The notes: generated from the letters alone by a model not told the origin. A stretch of 64,000 nt of DNA from Psychrobacter proteolyticus (GCF_003350005.1 NZ_QLKS01000001.1:291946-355945), one strand, 5' to 3'. Positions 28,030 through 37,687 are shown, counted from the first letter of the stretch. Program-made: numbers and translations.

Positions 28030-28944
28030 ATGATGCGTATTGGATTATTTTTATTAACCAACTTAGCAGTGATTTTGGTATTTAGCATTGTGTTTGGTAT
28101 TCTATCGAGGTTTTTTGGAATCGGTGGTGTACACAGCGCAGGTGGTATTAACTACATTAGCCTTGCTGTTATGTGTGGTATCTACGGTATGGTCGGCTCG
28201 ATGGTGTCGCTATTTATATCAAAGTGGATGGCTAAAAGATCCACTGGTACGGTAGTCATAGAATCGCCACGCACCGCTACTGAGCAATGGTTAGTTGATA
28301 CAGTCGCCAAACAAGCACGAGCCGTAAATATCGGTATGCCTGAGGTTGGTATTTTTAATAATTCGCAGCCGAATGCCTTTGCGACTGGCTGGAATAAAAA
28401 CAAGGCACTGGTGGCGGTATCGTCTGGTCTACTACAGAATATGAATCAAGATGAAGTGGAAGCCGTATTGGCGCATGAGATTGGTCATGTGGCTAACGGT
28501 GATATGGTAACCCTTGCCCTTATTCAAGGGGTGGTAAATGCTTTTGTGATGTTCTTTGCGCGCATTATCGGTAGCTTCGTGGATCGGACAGTGTTTAAAA
28601 ACACCAGTGATCGCCCAGGTATTGGGTACTTTATTACCAGTATTGTGATGGATATTTTGCTTGGATTTTTGGCATCTGCCATCGTGATGTGGTTCTCACG
28701 CTTACGTGAATTCCGTGCGGATCAAATGGGAGCAAAGCTTGCCAGCCGCGAAAAAATGATCAGCGCGCTTGATGCATTGCGTCCTTCTGCACAGCGACCA
28801 GACCAAATGCCTGAGAGCATGAAGGCATTTGCAATTTCGTCTGGGCAAACTCAAGGCTTTAGTATTGCAAACTTATTCCGCTCACACCCCACGCTTGATG
28901 ACCGTATTGCGGCATTGAGAGAATATAATCCTAGTGAAGCATAA
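28030..28944 (+). CDS. htpX: Membrane zinc protease HtpX
   Basis: Integral-membrane M48 metalloprotease of envelope protein quality control, acting with FtsH in E. coli. The zinc site HEIGH is at 149-153, with the third ligand in [10 protein letters not shown]. Four hydrophobic helices (two N-terminal, two around 165-230) fit the family. 304 residues. Two adjacent ATG codons at the start; the first has AGGAAG eight bases upstream. Likely regulated by envelope stress, as known for the family, though no operator was identified. Confidence 0.97.
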   Translation: MMRIGLFLLTNLAVILVFSIVFGILSRFFGIGGVHSAGGINYISLAVMCGIYGMVGSMVSLFISKWMAKRSTGTVVIESPRTATEQWLVDTVAKQARAVNIGMPEVGIFNNSQPNAFATGWNKNKALVAVSSGLLQNMNQDEVEAVLAHEIGHVANGDMVTLALIQGVVNAFVMFFARIIGSFVDRTVFKNTSDRPGIGYFITSIVMDILLGFLASAIVMWFSRLREFRADQMGAKLASREKMISALDALRPSAQRPDQMPESMKAFAISSGQTQGFSIANLFRSHPTLDDRIAALREYNPSEA

Positions 28945-29287
28945 TAGAAGACTCTTGAAATGCTAAGGGCATAATTTGTAGATTGAATTGACCGTCTATG
29001 GATTATGCCTTAGCTTTTGATTAAAGCATAGAAAGACCTAGTTAAGCGAATATAAGTCAGTTGTAATTGAGGAACCATTAAATGAATATAGTTGATTCAA
29101 TCTAAAAGAGATAAAAAGCAACCGAATGTGTATGTCATAACTCAAGAGGAGGTTAATGCTGTAACTCCTTTTTAGTCGATTGACTAAACTTCTTTATTCA
29201 AAGGAGCCAATTTATTAGAACTAATTCAAAGATAATAAGCTGGACAAGACGTCCAACTTATAGAACCTCTATTATGATATATTGCTT
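28945..29287. other. Gap after htpX
   Basis: 343 bases. It holds a hairpin at 28962-29014 after htpX and, further on, a 27-codon open stretch at about 29092-29175 that reads QSKRDKKQPNVYVITQEEVN and looks like a possible recombinase fragment (see findings). The rest is AT-rich and unassigned. Confidence 0.45.
28962..29018 (+). terminator. Possible htpX terminator
   Basis: Arms gctaagggcataat (28962-28975) and attatgccttagc (29002-29014) match apart from one bulged G. The loop is long (26 nt) and a short TTTT follows. Confidence 0.5.
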
Positions 29288-29653
29288 TCAATCACGGAAA
29301 AATGCCGCTTTTCTATAGGCATCATCAGAAGCTTGTGCCTCACATTGTTCACAATACTCAGTTATATTTTGATAGTACTCTACAAGCTGATCTTCATCTA
29401 AAATATTAGGACATTCTGTTGGTACTTCTTCACATTCATGATTGTAACCAGGACACTGAACATCTTCGATTAAGTGTCTAATACAGTTATTAAAATGATA
29501 TTTTTGTGGGTCTGATAATTTATCAAACCCATTAATAATAGCAAATTTTGCAATTCCAATAACAACATCTTTATCTGCATTATTATCAGCAGCAGCTTCT
29601 TCAATAATTTCTACATTATTGTTAATAATCTCTTCTAGAGCTTGTAAGTTCAT
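29288..29653 (-). CDS. Small acidic Cys-rich protein of unknown function
   Basis: A 121-residue acidic protein (start at the second Met, 29653, because AAGGA lies eight bases before it, whereas the ATG at 29662 directly abuts that ribosome site). The C-terminal half holds six cysteines: one in NNCIRHL, then VQCPGYNHECEEVPTECPN and YCEQCEAQASDD. The spacing suggests metal binding. The N-terminal half is helical (LQALEEIINNNVEIIEEAAADNN). No signal peptide. I do not recognise a named family. The flanks are AT-rich and the gene stands alone, consistent with accessory content. Confidence 0.72.
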   Translation of the reverse strand: MNLQALEEIINNNVEIIEEAAADNNADKDVVIGIAKFAIINGFDKLSDPQKYHFNNCIRHLIEDVQCPGYNHECEEVPTECPNILDEDQLVEYYQNITEYCEQCEAQASDDAYRKAAFFRD

Positions 29654-29793
29654 AAAATCCATCCTTATTTATGTAATTTAGAAATTCGATTATCTACTAA
29701 TGTTTTAACTATGTGCAAGTAAGTAATCGTAGTGTGTATATAGCGGATGGCAGGATTGGCTCTCCTACCTCCTCGTAAAATTAACGTAAAAAC

Positions 29794-29844
29794 CCAGACA
29801 TAAAAAAAGCCTATCTTTTATAGATAGGCTTTTTTTATGTCTGG
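29794..29844. terminator. Long perfect hairpin terminator downstream of the carboxynorspermidine synthase gene
   Basis: Perfect 23-base arms (29794-29816 and 29822-29844) with a 5-nt loop and internal A/T runs. It lies 14 bases after the stop of the minus-strand gene and is symmetric, so it can stop transcription both ways. Confidence 0.9.
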
Positions 29845-29857
29845 ATAAACTTGCTAA

Positions 29858-31132
29858 TTAAATATCAAACTCAAGCGCTCTATCACCTTCGCTATCTTTG
29901 ATACGCGTTGGCAGACCAATCTTGTTCAGTAGATTGATAAATGGCTTAGCATCTAGCTCTTCGACATTGACCATCTTGCCTGCATCCCATTCGCCAGTCG
30001 CGACCAGTATCGCAGCAGCAACAGGTGGCACGCCTGCGGTATACGAGATGCCTTGGCTACCGACTTCGTTGTAAGCATCTTTATGATCTGAGACATTGTA
30101 GATAAACACTTCAGTCTCAACACCATTGATCTTGCCTTTTACTTTGTCACCAATGCAGGTCTTGCCTGTATAGTTCGGTGCAAGTGAGCTTGGATCTGGT
30201 AGTACTGCTTTAACAACTTTTAGTGGTACAACTTCTTGGCCTTCAGCAGTCATCACTGGCTGCTCAGACAACAATCCTAAGCTCTGTAGGACAGTGAAGA
30301 CATTAATGTAATGCTCACCAAAACCCATCCAAAAGCGAATGTTTGGTACATCTAGATTGGCTGACAATGAATGTACTTCATCATGACCGCTTAGATAGCT
30401 GTTCTGTACACCTACAACTGGCAAGTCGTCCGTACGTTTGACTTCAAACATTTTGTTAGACTGCCACTTGCTGTCTTGCCAAGAGTAAACCGTACCGGTG
30501 AACTCACGGAAGTTAATCTCTGGGTCAAAGTTGGTCGCAAAGTATTTACCATGGCTGCCTGCATTGATATCAATGATATCGATATCTGTCACAGATCCTG
30601 CATCCATCATGTCATAGCCAAGACGCGCGTAGGCGTTGACCATACCGGGATCAAATCCTGCACCTAAAATGGCCGTAACATTGTTGTCTGCACAGCGCTC
30701 TTTACGTTGCCACTCGTAGTTGTTGTACCAAGGCGGCGTCTCACAAATCTTGCGTGGATCTTCGTGAATAGCCGTATCTATATACGCCGTGCCTGTTTCA
30801 ATACAAGCTTCTAGTACGGTCATATTGATAAATGCCGAGCCAACATTGATAAGTATTTGTATTTTTGTGTCTTGTATCAGCTGCACGAGTGCTTGGCTGT
30901 CCATGGCATCGACCTGATGCGTATGCAAGACCGCAGCTTGCTTAAAGCTGTCTTTTTCTTTTACGCTCTGCGCGATAGCATCGCATTTGTCTTTGGTACG
31001 TGAGGCGATATGGATCTCGCCAAGCACATCATTGTGCATCGCACATTTATGCGCGACCACTTGAGCGACACCGCCTGCTCCGATGATCAGTACGTCTTTT
31101 TTGTTAGATTTGGCTTGTTGGTTTGTGTTCAA
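29858..31132 (-). CDS. Carboxynorspermidine/carboxyspermidine synthase (saccharopine dehydrogenase-like)
   Basis: NADPH-dependent enzyme condensing aspartate semialdehyde with a diamine to give carboxynorspermidine or carboxyspermidine. 424 residues with an N-terminal Rossmann fold (VLIIGAGGVAQVVAHK, 14-29) and family blocks SRTKDKCDAIAQ, DTAIHEDPRKICETPPWYNNYEWQ, ILGAGFDPGMVNAYAR and GISYTAGVPPVAAAILVA. The start is TTG, eight bases after a very strong AAAGGAGG ribosome site. It follows the decarboxylase gene on the same strand after 275 bases. With that partner it forms the alternative spermidine route found in Vibrio and others. Confidence 0.93.
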   Translation of the reverse strand: MNTNQQAKSNKKDVLIIGAGGVAQVVAHKCAMHNDVLGEIHIASRTKDKCDAIAQSVKEKDSFKQAAVLHTHQVDAMDSQALVQLIQDTKIQILINVGSAFINMTVLEACIETGTAYIDTAIHEDPRKICETPPWYNNYEWQRKERCADNNVTAILGAGFDPGMVNAYARLGYDMMDAGSVTDIDIIDINAGSHGKYFATNFDPEINFREFTGTVYSWQDSKWQSNKMFEVKRTDDLPVVGVQNSYLSGHDEVHSLSANLDVPNIRFWMGFGEHYINVFTVLQSLGLLSEQPVMTAEGQEVVPLKVVKAVLPDPSSLAPNYTGKTCIGDKVKGKINGVETEVFIYNVSDHKDAYNEVGSQGISYTAGVPPVAAAILVATGEWDAGKMVNVEELDAKPFINLLNKIGLPTRIKDSEGDRALEFDI

Positions 31133-31246
31133 TGAACAATCCTCCTTTGTGTCCCTGTCGATACCATTGATTGCGGCTATGCAAAACAGAAACGAGTGAA
31201 TGATATGCGTGAATTAAAAAGGAAGACCGAGGAAAACCCACGCACC

Positions 31247-31281
31247 CGTCGGGCAAATAATACTCCATTATTTGCCCGACG
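31247..31281. repeat. 15-bp perfect hairpin between nspC and the carboxynorspermidine synthase gene
   Basis: Arms 31247-31261 and 31267-31281 (cgtcgggcaaataat and its complement) around actcc. It lies about 115 bases upstream of the synthase start, on the transcript between the two polyamine genes. There is no T-run after it in either direction, so it is not a classical terminator. Confidence 0.9.
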
Positions 31282-31407
31282 CGATTATAACAATTTTTAT
31301 TCCCTTATCGGTAAAAAATAATGTATCAATAGCAGATACCTTAAAATTACCCATTATTAAGACTAAGCCTTTGTTTTCTAATGTAGAAAAGCCTTGGAAA
31401 TATCGCG

Positions 31408-32649
31408 TTAAGACAAGCTGGCTTTATAGTCTTGGTAATCGAACTCACGCTGGATATCGATACTGCCATCCAATCGGCGGATGACTATCGCTGGCATGTT
31501 GACACCATTGAACCAGTTTTTCTTAACCATTGTATAACCAGCAGCATTGCCAAAGGCAATCTTATCACCTATCTGAAGATTACTCGGTAATGCATACTCA
31601 CCAAAGATATCACCTGCCAAGCAAGAACGACCATAAATAATAGTATGGTCTGCTGACTCAGCATTCGCTTCAGACGGTGCAGCTTCTGCAGGATTGCCAA
31701 TAGGCACAATATCGGCAGCTGTATGGTTAATCGCGGCAATCGGTGCGGACTCACGATAAATCAATAGATCAAGCATATGCGCTTCAATAGACGCATCGAC
31801 GACTGCTAGATTTTTTTCATTATGCATGGTATCTAGCACGGTGGTCACCAACGTACCTGCACCATGAATACTTGCCTCACCTGGCTCAAGATACACTTGC
31901 ACGCCATAGGTTTCGCTAAACGCTTTCAAACGTGCAGCCAATTTTTCTAATGGATAGTCAGGCGCGATAAAGTGGATACCACCGCCCAAGCTCACCCACT
32001 CAAGTTGGGCTAAGATACCACCAAATCTAGCTTCGATATCCGCCAAGCTTTCACTAAAGGCTTCAAAGCTGTCATTTTCGCAATTGTTGTGAATCATGAC
32101 GCCAGTGATATCGCCAAGTACCGCTGCGATTTTATCTTTATCATGCTCACCAAGACGGCTAAATGGGCGTGCAGGATCAGCAATCAAAAAAGATGAGTTG
32201 CTGGTCTTTGGATTGAGTCGTAGACCTACAGGTATATTTTGCGCGGCGGCTTGCTCTTTAAAAGCGTTGAGCTGTGAGATTGAGTTAAAGATTATTTTAT
32301 CCGCATAGTTCAATACTTCAGGGATTTCATCTGCACTATAGGCGACGCTATAAGCATGCGTTTCTTTTTTATCGCTGCTACTGGCATCATCGTTGTTACC
32401 AAAGGTCTCATAGCCCAATCTGACTTCGTTAAGTGAAGACGAAGTCGTGCCATGCAGATAAGGCTGCATCACATCAAACACGCCCCATGTGGCAAAGCAT
32501 TTTAGTGCTAATAATGCTTTTGCACCAGACAGCTCACATAGCCTAGCGATGATTTTCATATTGGCAACGATAGCCGCTTCATCAAGCACGTAGTAAGGCG
32601 TTGGTGGCAATGCCGCGTTGATAGAATTCTCTAGATTTTTTGCATTCAT
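31408..32649 (-). CDS. nspC: Carboxynorspermidine/carboxyspermidine decarboxylase
   Basis: PLP enzyme of the alanine-racemase/group IV decarboxylase fold, decarboxylating carboxynorspermidine or carboxyspermidine to norspermidine or spermidine. The PLP lysine is in LLALKCFATWG (Lys50). Other blocks: GLRLNPKTSNS, WVSLGGGIHF, VYLEPGEASIHGAGTLVTTVLD and YGRSCLAGDIFGEYALP, the last providing the second-subunit cysteine. 413 residues, with a family-atypical insert around 310-335 (NPAEAAPSEANAESAD). Upstream of the synthase gene; the two probably form one pathway unit. The diamine used (putrescine or diaminopropane) cannot be told. Confidence 0.93.
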   Translation of the reverse strand: MNAKNLENSINAALPPTPYYVLDEAAIVANMKIIARLCELSGAKALLALKCFATWGVFDVMQPYLHGTTSSSLNEVRLGYETFGNNDDASSSDKKETHAYSVAYSADEIPEVLNYADKIIFNSISQLNAFKEQAAAQNIPVGLRLNPKTSNSSFLIADPARPFSRLGEHDKDKIAAVLGDITGVMIHNNCENDSFEAFSESLADIEARFGGILAQLEWVSLGGGIHFIAPDYPLEKLAARLKAFSETYGVQVYLEPGEASIHGAGTLVTTVLDTMHNEKNLAVVDASIEAHMLDLLIYRESAPIAAINHTAADIVPIGNPAEAAPSEANAESADHTIIYGRSCLAGDIFGEYALPSNLQIGDKIAFGNAAGYTMVKKNWFNGVNMPAIVIRRLDGSIDIQREFDYQDYKASLS

Positions 32650-32748
32650 AATAGATTACCTAATAGACACTCTGCTGTTGCTATCTTGACAGACAGATAT
32701 AAATATTTGCGCTATAGTAGACTAAATTCATCATAATTAGAATATCTT

Positions 32749-33414
32749 ATGGCACTCTCAACCGATTATTCCACCTCAGCCAGTCGATCCCATTCATCAC
32801 AATTGGATCCGAAAAACATAGATTTGACTTATCTAGATCCTGATGCGCGTGCCGTGTTGGATTTTTGGTTTGATAAAAACAATGAAGCTTACTGGTTTGA
32901 ACAAAACGATCGTTTTGATAAGCAAATACAAGATAAGTTTGGCAGTATTTGGGAAGCAGCGAAACAAGGCGAATGTGTCACTTGGCGTATCGCAGAATCA
33001 TCATTGGATGGTAATAGCTCGATAACGGCATTGGCAGGACGCTTGGCAGAAATTATTGTGCTGGATCAGTTTTCACGTAATTTATGTCGCGGACAAGCAA
33101 GTGCATTTGCACAAGACGGTATGGCATTAGCACTCGCCCAAGAAGCCATTCAACAGCCTTATTTTGATACTCTACCGATGCAATGGCGTAGATTTATTAT
33201 CATACCGTTCATGCACTCTGAATCGGCCATGATTCATAAACGTTATCTACCGCTATTTGAACAATTAGATGATGCAAATACATTAGATTTTGAACATCGT
33301 CACAAACAAATCATTGATCAATTCGGGCGATATCCACATCGCAACGAGGTACTAAATCGCGACTCTACCGAAGATGAAAAGAACTTTTTAAAACAGCCTA
33401 ATTCATCGTTTTAA
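32749..33414 (+). CDS. DUF924-family protein
   Basis: A 221-residue protein of the all-helical DUF924 family (TPR-like fold, function unknown). Clear family blocks: VLDFWFDKNNEAYWFEQNDRFDKQI, LAEIIVLDQFSRNLCRGQASAFAQDGMALALAQEAI, PMQWRRFIIIPFMHSES and FGRYPHRNEVLNRDSTEDEKNFL. The first ~25 residues are a variable polar leader. Divergent from nspC; converges with the CAP-domain lipoprotein gene, with a long bidirectional terminator between. Confidence 0.92.
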   Translation: MALSTDYSTSASRSHSSQLDPKNIDLTYLDPDARAVLDFWFDKNNEAYWFEQNDRFDKQIQDKFGSIWEAAKQGECVTWRIAESSLDGNSSITALAGRLAEIIVLDQFSRNLCRGQASAFAQDGMALALAQEAIQQPYFDTLPMQWRRFIIIPFMHSESAMIHKRYLPLFEQLDDANTLDFEHRHKQIIDQFGRYPHRNEVLNRDSTEDEKNFLKQPNSSF

Positions 33415-33463
33415 GCTACATTCCTAGTATTGTATGAAGATACTTAAAGTTATTACACAAAAA

Positions 33464-33529
33464 ATTTATCACATAAAAAGAAGGTCTGAATCATATCACT
33501 GGTTCAGACCTTCTTTTTATGTGATAAAT
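33464..33529. terminator. Very long bidirectional terminator
   Basis: Perfect 27-base arms (33464-33490 and 33503-33529) around a 12-nt loop, with internal AAAAAG/CTTTTT runs. It lies exactly between the convergent DUF924 and CAP-lipoprotein genes, whose stops flank it. Confidence 0.92.
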
Positions 33530-33552
33530 ATTTAGAGAGTATTAAATACGTA

Positions 33553-34806
33553 TTAGTAATTTACCTTACCAGTAGTAAACGTAAATGATTGCTGCTCTAA
33601 TGTTTTATTGTTAACCAAAATATCAAAGCTGACCTTATATTTGCTATTGCCATAAAGTCCACAATTACCACCTTTATTACTACCTGATTCACAGCTTTTG
33701 AGCGCATCAGTTAATGGCAAAATAAATGCTTCATTCGTTGGTAGCGCATAATTCGTACCTTTGTACGGATCATTGTCAGAATCAAGCAATTGAATCGGTA
33801 CATCTATATTGCGCTGCACATCTCGGAATTTAACGTTACTTACTTTAACTTTATCGGCGGATGGCATGTTGATATAAACCGGCTGTCCGATAGGATCAGT
33901 ACGTAAATTGCGCCCAGAGCCTCTGACTGGATTTGGGGTTTCGTTATAAAGTGCAGTAACTGTTCCCGTCACATCTTGACATGGGTACGTAAAAACACCT
34001 TCAAGCGTTTTATTTGTCGTGGTTTTTGTCCCTGCAGCATTGCTTACCAAAACATAGCCTTTGTTGTTAGCAGCATTTTTACCACTAGGCGTATAGGTAA
34101 CCATTCCTGTTCCTACTACGCCTGAGGTTGGCAACATTAAAGAGCGTAGATGATAAGGCGCTGACAACAACGACTTTGCCATAGAACTTGCCACAGCTTC
34201 TGCACTCAAAAAATTGCCTGCCGAACTGTAATAGACAGACTGGGCAATATTTTCAGTGACACCATATTGAGAGTTGCCATAGTCTGCATTGATCAATCGA
34301 TCTGCCAGATCTAACCCACTGAAAAAAGGATTATTAGAACCTGTCACACTAGCAATATCGCTGATTTCATTTTCAAAATGCGCGTTAAAGCTGGTTGGCG
34401 AGCTATTGGCAAATACATATTTTATGTAGTTCGCGTGCTTAACGGCAATATCGTCTAGCTCTGTATCAACGGATAGACCATTTAGGCCACAACTGCTTCT
34501 TGCCAAACTAAACTGATTATTCGCACTTAATGCTGCTTGTGTATTGTTATCAGCTGGTACACTACTGTCAGTGTCAGGAGTACCACTGCTTGGTTTGTCA
34601 CTTTGATCAATAGGTGTTGCTATAATCGGTGCTGAGGTGATTGGTTCTGACGTTGTTAGCTTAACTTTCTCATCACTTTTCGAGCCATTTAAACCATCCA
34701 CAGATGGATCACTTCCTTCAGACTCACTACTTCCACCACAACCAGTCAGAAATAGAGTCAAAAATAGCACTGCAGCAAGGCTTTTTTGGGAAGTGTTGGC
34801 TATCAT
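33553..34806 (-). CDS. CAP/SCP-domain lipoprotein
   Basis: A 417-residue lipoprotein: hydrophobic signal and lipobox LTGC (Cys23), a Ser/Asp/Thr-rich linker to about residue 95, then a CAP-superfamily domain (SSCGLNGLSVDTELDDIAVKHANYIKYVFANSS...FNAHFENE; YGVTENIAQSVYY). The His and Glu of the classical CAP pocket have counterparts. A C-terminal domain (RGSGRNLRTDPIGQPVYINMPSADKVKVSNVKF...) is beta-rich and resembles the extra domain found in bacterial CAP proteins. CAP proteins have varied roles, so function is open. AGGATGAGAT precedes the ATG. Confidence 0.85.
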   Translation of the reverse strand: MIANTSQKSLAAVLFLTLFLTGCGGSSESEGSDPSVDGLNGSKSDEKVKLTTSEPITSAPIIATPIDQSDKPSSGTPDTDSSVPADNNTQAALSANNQFSLARSSCGLNGLSVDTELDDIAVKHANYIKYVFANSSPTSFNAHFENEISDIASVTGSNNPFFSGLDLADRLINADYGNSQYGVTENIAQSVYYSSAGNFLSAEAVASSMAKSLLSAPYHLRSLMLPTSGVVGTGMVTYTPSGKNAANNKGYVLVSNAAGTKTTTNKTLEGVFTYPCQDVTGTVTALYNETPNPVRGSGRNLRTDPIGQPVYINMPSADKVKVSNVKFRDVQRNIDVPIQLLDSDNDPYKGTNYALPTNEAFILPLTDALKSCESGSNKGGNCGLYGNSKYKVSFDILVNNKTLEQQSFTFTTGKVNY

Positions 34807-35043
34807 ATCTCATCCTATAAAGTAGTAATATTTGTGTGTCACTTATAGTAAAAATAAATATTAGAACTTAGCTATTGATTTAATAGCCTTTGATATTAAA
34901 AACGTGCTGTATTTAAATTTTATAAAACCTTGCTCATTGTTTTTTAAAGAAATTACATTTATGAGTATAAATTTTTTACTCTCATATTACAATATGATTT
35001 TTCGCTTAGGCTATTTCGAAGACTGATTATAAGTCCAGTATTA

Positions 35044-35919
35044 TTAAGTTTCTAGCATTTTTCTCACTGGCGCAAAACTACGTCTATGCGTTGGCAAGAC
35101 GCCATATTTTTCAATCGCCTCCATGTGCGCACGCGTTGGATAGCCTTTGTGTTTGGCAATACCATATTCCGGATACTGAGTATCCAGTGCATACATCGTC
35201 TCATCACGACTTACTTTTGCTAATATACTGGCCGCTGCAATACTAGTATGACGCGCATCGCCTTTTACCCATGCTTGGCAATCAATCGCCAATGGCGCTC
35301 CCTCTAAATGTTTAAAGCTATCATAGTTCAAGTCAGGGCAACGATTTCCATCAAACAACACTTCGATCTTTAATTGATCAAGCGACGTGCTTTTAGTATT
35401 TCCAGTAGTCAAGAATTTTTTAACAATCACTTCTAGCAATGATTCAGTACATAAGCGCATACCAAGCATCGTTGCTTGCAAGATGTTTACTTGGTCAATC
35501 ACTGCTGCTGGTATATCAGCGACGACATAGCCGATAGCATGCTGCTGAACCAATGGATAAAGGATATCGCGCTTTTTTTCACTCAGTTGTTTGGAGTCGG
35601 TCAGTATCGACAACGGCGTGTCTTTAAGCGGTTGTTGTTCAATTAGTCCTGACCAAGTCGCAGGTAATATTGCCGCCGCCACATTGACGCTACCTAGTAA
35701 TGGTCCGCGCCCTGCTTCATCAACGCCGATTTGTAGTATTGATTGCTCCGTCTCTTGGTTATCATTAGTCAGATATTGAGTAAGCAATTCAGCGGTATTC
35801 ATTTGCCCATATAAACGTATGGGCGCTGCTAACTGAACATATTGTCCTTTAACATCAATATGCTCAATATTAATATCAATTACTTGAACTGGGCTTTCTG
35901 TACTGTGTTGAATATGCAT
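35044..35919 (-). CDS. rnhB: Ribonuclease HII
   Basis: Removes single ribonucleotides and RNA from RNA-DNA hybrids. Catalytic residues: Asp67-Glu68 in GVDEAGRGP (65-73), the Asp of [14 protein letters not shown] and the Asp of [22 protein letters not shown]. 291 residues, about 90 more than E. coli RNase HII. The excess is an N-terminal extension of ~60 residues ([20 protein letters not shown]...) plus internal insertions after EVIVKKFL. A shorter form from Met40 is possible. It follows lpxB by 22 bases, the same neighbourhood as E. coli lpxB-rnhB. Confidence 0.95.
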   Translation of the reverse strand: MHIQHSTESPVQVIDINIEHIDVKGQYVQLAAPIRLYGQMNTAELLTQYLTNDNQETEQSILQIGVDEAGRGPLLGSVNVAAAILPATWSGLIEQQPLKDTPLSILTDSKQLSEKKRDILYPLVQQHAIGYVVADIPAAVIDQVNILQATMLGMRLCTESLLEVIVKKFLTTGNTKSTSLDQLKIEVLFDGNRCPDLNYDSFKHLEGAPLAIDCQAWVKGDARHTSIAAASILAKVSRDETMYALDTQYPEYGIAKHKGYPTRAHMEAIEKYGVLPTHRRSFAPVRKMLET

Positions 35920-35941
35920 AATAGTAGAAGGTAGTTCTCAT

Positions 35942-37258
35942 TTAATTAGGATGGATGGTATCGGTATTTTGGATAAACCACTGTTCAATCACGCTGTTTG
36001 CAGGCTCATGGTTACTTTGCTGCTGTAATGACTGCTTTGTCACTAGTAAGTCGTGTAATTGCTCGGCATAAGCGCGTGGTTGCAGCAATCGCATCACGGT
36101 ACGGCAAATATTGTCACCGCTCGCCTGCTCTTGAATAAGCTCAGGTACAATCGGTGCATTAGCCAATATATTAGGCAATGCCACATATGGCACTTTTACC
36201 AGACGCTTGGCTATTTGGTAAGTTAGCTGATTTAATTGATATACCACTACCATCGGCCGTTCAAGCAGCATTGCCTCCAGCGTTGCTGTCCCAGATGCCA
36301 GCATCACGATGTCTGATGCCGCCATGGCATGTTGGCTAAACTCTGGCTGGGTATCATCGTAGACCACCACAATTGCCGCACGCAGCTGCTCTGAGCGTTG
36401 ATCGATAACCTCTTGTACGATATATTGATGGTTTTGATCGACTGTTGGAATGATGAAGCACAGCTTAGGATCTAACAGGATTAACTTTTGGATACCATCA
36501 AGCATCAATGGCAGAATAGCTGTAATTTCACCGCGCCTAGAGCCTGGCATCACACAAATAAGCTGACTCACATCATCGAAACGTTCAATAAAAAACTGCT
36601 GTAATCCATCATTGTCCCAGACCAACTCACTACGACGTTGATTGATTGGTGTATCGATCAGGTTCTGATCAATGGTTCGTAGTAATGGATGACCCACACA
36701 GATCGCTGGATGGTTATGTCGCTCATAAACTGGCAACTCAAACGGGAATAGACATAGCACCAAATTGGTCGCCGCTTTAATATTATGGATACGCGACTCG
36801 CGCCACGCCCAGATAGAAGGACTGACGTACTGCACACAGAACACGCCTTGGGGCTTTAGTTTTTTGGATACTCGTAAATTAAAATCAGGTGCATCAATAC
36901 CGACGAACCAATCAATATTAGCAGCCTTAAATGCGCTCAGTAGCTCACGGCGCGCTTTGAGCAAATCTGGTAGCTGCGACATGACTTCAACCAGACCCAT
37001 CACTGCCAAGCGCTCTAACAGAAAAATACTCTGTAGCCCTTGCGCTTGCATTTTTGTACCGCCTACACCTACCCAGACAATATCATCACGTAGATTATTC
37101 ATTTGCCGCATAAAATCTGCGCCTAAGCTGTCACCAGATACCTCACCTGCGACGATGCCTATCACTAGCGGCGTAGCATTTATATTTGGTACTTGAGAAT
37201 CCGTCTCGGCTTGATGAATGAGGTCAGTATGGTGATGAGACGTAGCAGAATCTGTCAT
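35942..37258 (-). CDS. lpxB: Lipid-A-disaccharide synthase
   Basis: GT19 glycosyltransferase joining UDP-2,3-diacylglucosamine and lipid X in lipid A synthesis, peripheral to the inner membrane. Blocks: GIVAGEVSGDSLGADFM (33-49), WVGVGGTKMQAQG, DAPDFNLRVSKKLK, YVSPSIWAWRESRIHNIK, PFELPVYERH, VMPGSRRGEI and ASGTATLEAMLLERPMVVVYQLN. 438 residues, longer than E. coli LpxB because of a polar N-terminal leader of ~30 residues and an insert around residue 210. Upstream of rnhB in a likely two-gene operon; lpxA/fabZ are not adjacent. Confidence 0.96.
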   Translation of the reverse strand: MTDSATSHHHTDLIHQAETDSQVPNINATPLVIGIVAGEVSGDSLGADFMRQMNNLRDDIVWVGVGGTKMQAQGLQSIFLLERLAVMGLVEVMSQLPDLLKARRELLSAFKAANIDWFVGIDAPDFNLRVSKKLKPQGVFCVQYVSPSIWAWRESRIHNIKAATNLVLCLFPFELPVYERHNHPAICVGHPLLRTIDQNLIDTPINQRRSELVWDNDGLQQFFIERFDDVSQLICVMPGSRRGEITAILPLMLDGIQKLILLDPKLCFIIPTVDQNHQYIVQEVIDQRSEQLRAAIVVVYDDTQPEFSQHAMAASDIVMLASGTATLEAMLLERPMVVVYQLNQLTYQIAKRLVKVPYVALPNILANAPIVPELIQEQASGDNICRTVMRLLQPRAYAEQLHDLLVTKQSLQQQSNHEPANSVIEQWFIQNTDTIHPN

Positions 37259-37687
37259 GACAAGCTCTCGATATTAGAAATACACAAAATAAAATAAACC
37301 GTTATTATAAAATATAACGTAATAAATCAGCGATACGACCTCACGGATAATGTGCACACTCATCCGTACTGTTTTAATGCCACAGTTTGGGCTATCCATC
37401 GCTAATGTTGCTATCATACTTGACGATGATACAAATAGCGAAATTCACGCATAAAATCTGAGCGTTATGCACCAAAAACTCAATCAACTCTTATTAATAG
37501 ATAGAAAAACCAAATGCTAAACGTGCATTTGGAACGTCAAATATCACGCTAAGTCTCTATAAGTATAACTAAGTTTTAGTTTCCTCATTCCAGTTATCAG
37601 TCAATTAACTGCTCGACTACCCTTGTCAACCAACACTTTTGTCCGCATAATGATTATTCCTATAAATCAGCTAGACGATATATAACC
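37259..37687. other. Divergent gap between lpxB and the DAHP synthase gene
   Basis: 429 bases. An 8-bp stem-loop (ccaaatgc 37510-37517 with gcatttgg 37525-37532) lies about 155 bases before the aro start, without a T-run and without an obvious leader peptide rich in aromatic codons. No other structure noted. Confidence 0.4.

Noticed and set aside
37510..37532. Stem-loop upstream of the DAHP synthase as an attenuator
   Set aside because: No T-run, no alternative fold and no leader peptide rich in Phe, Tyr or Trp codons.
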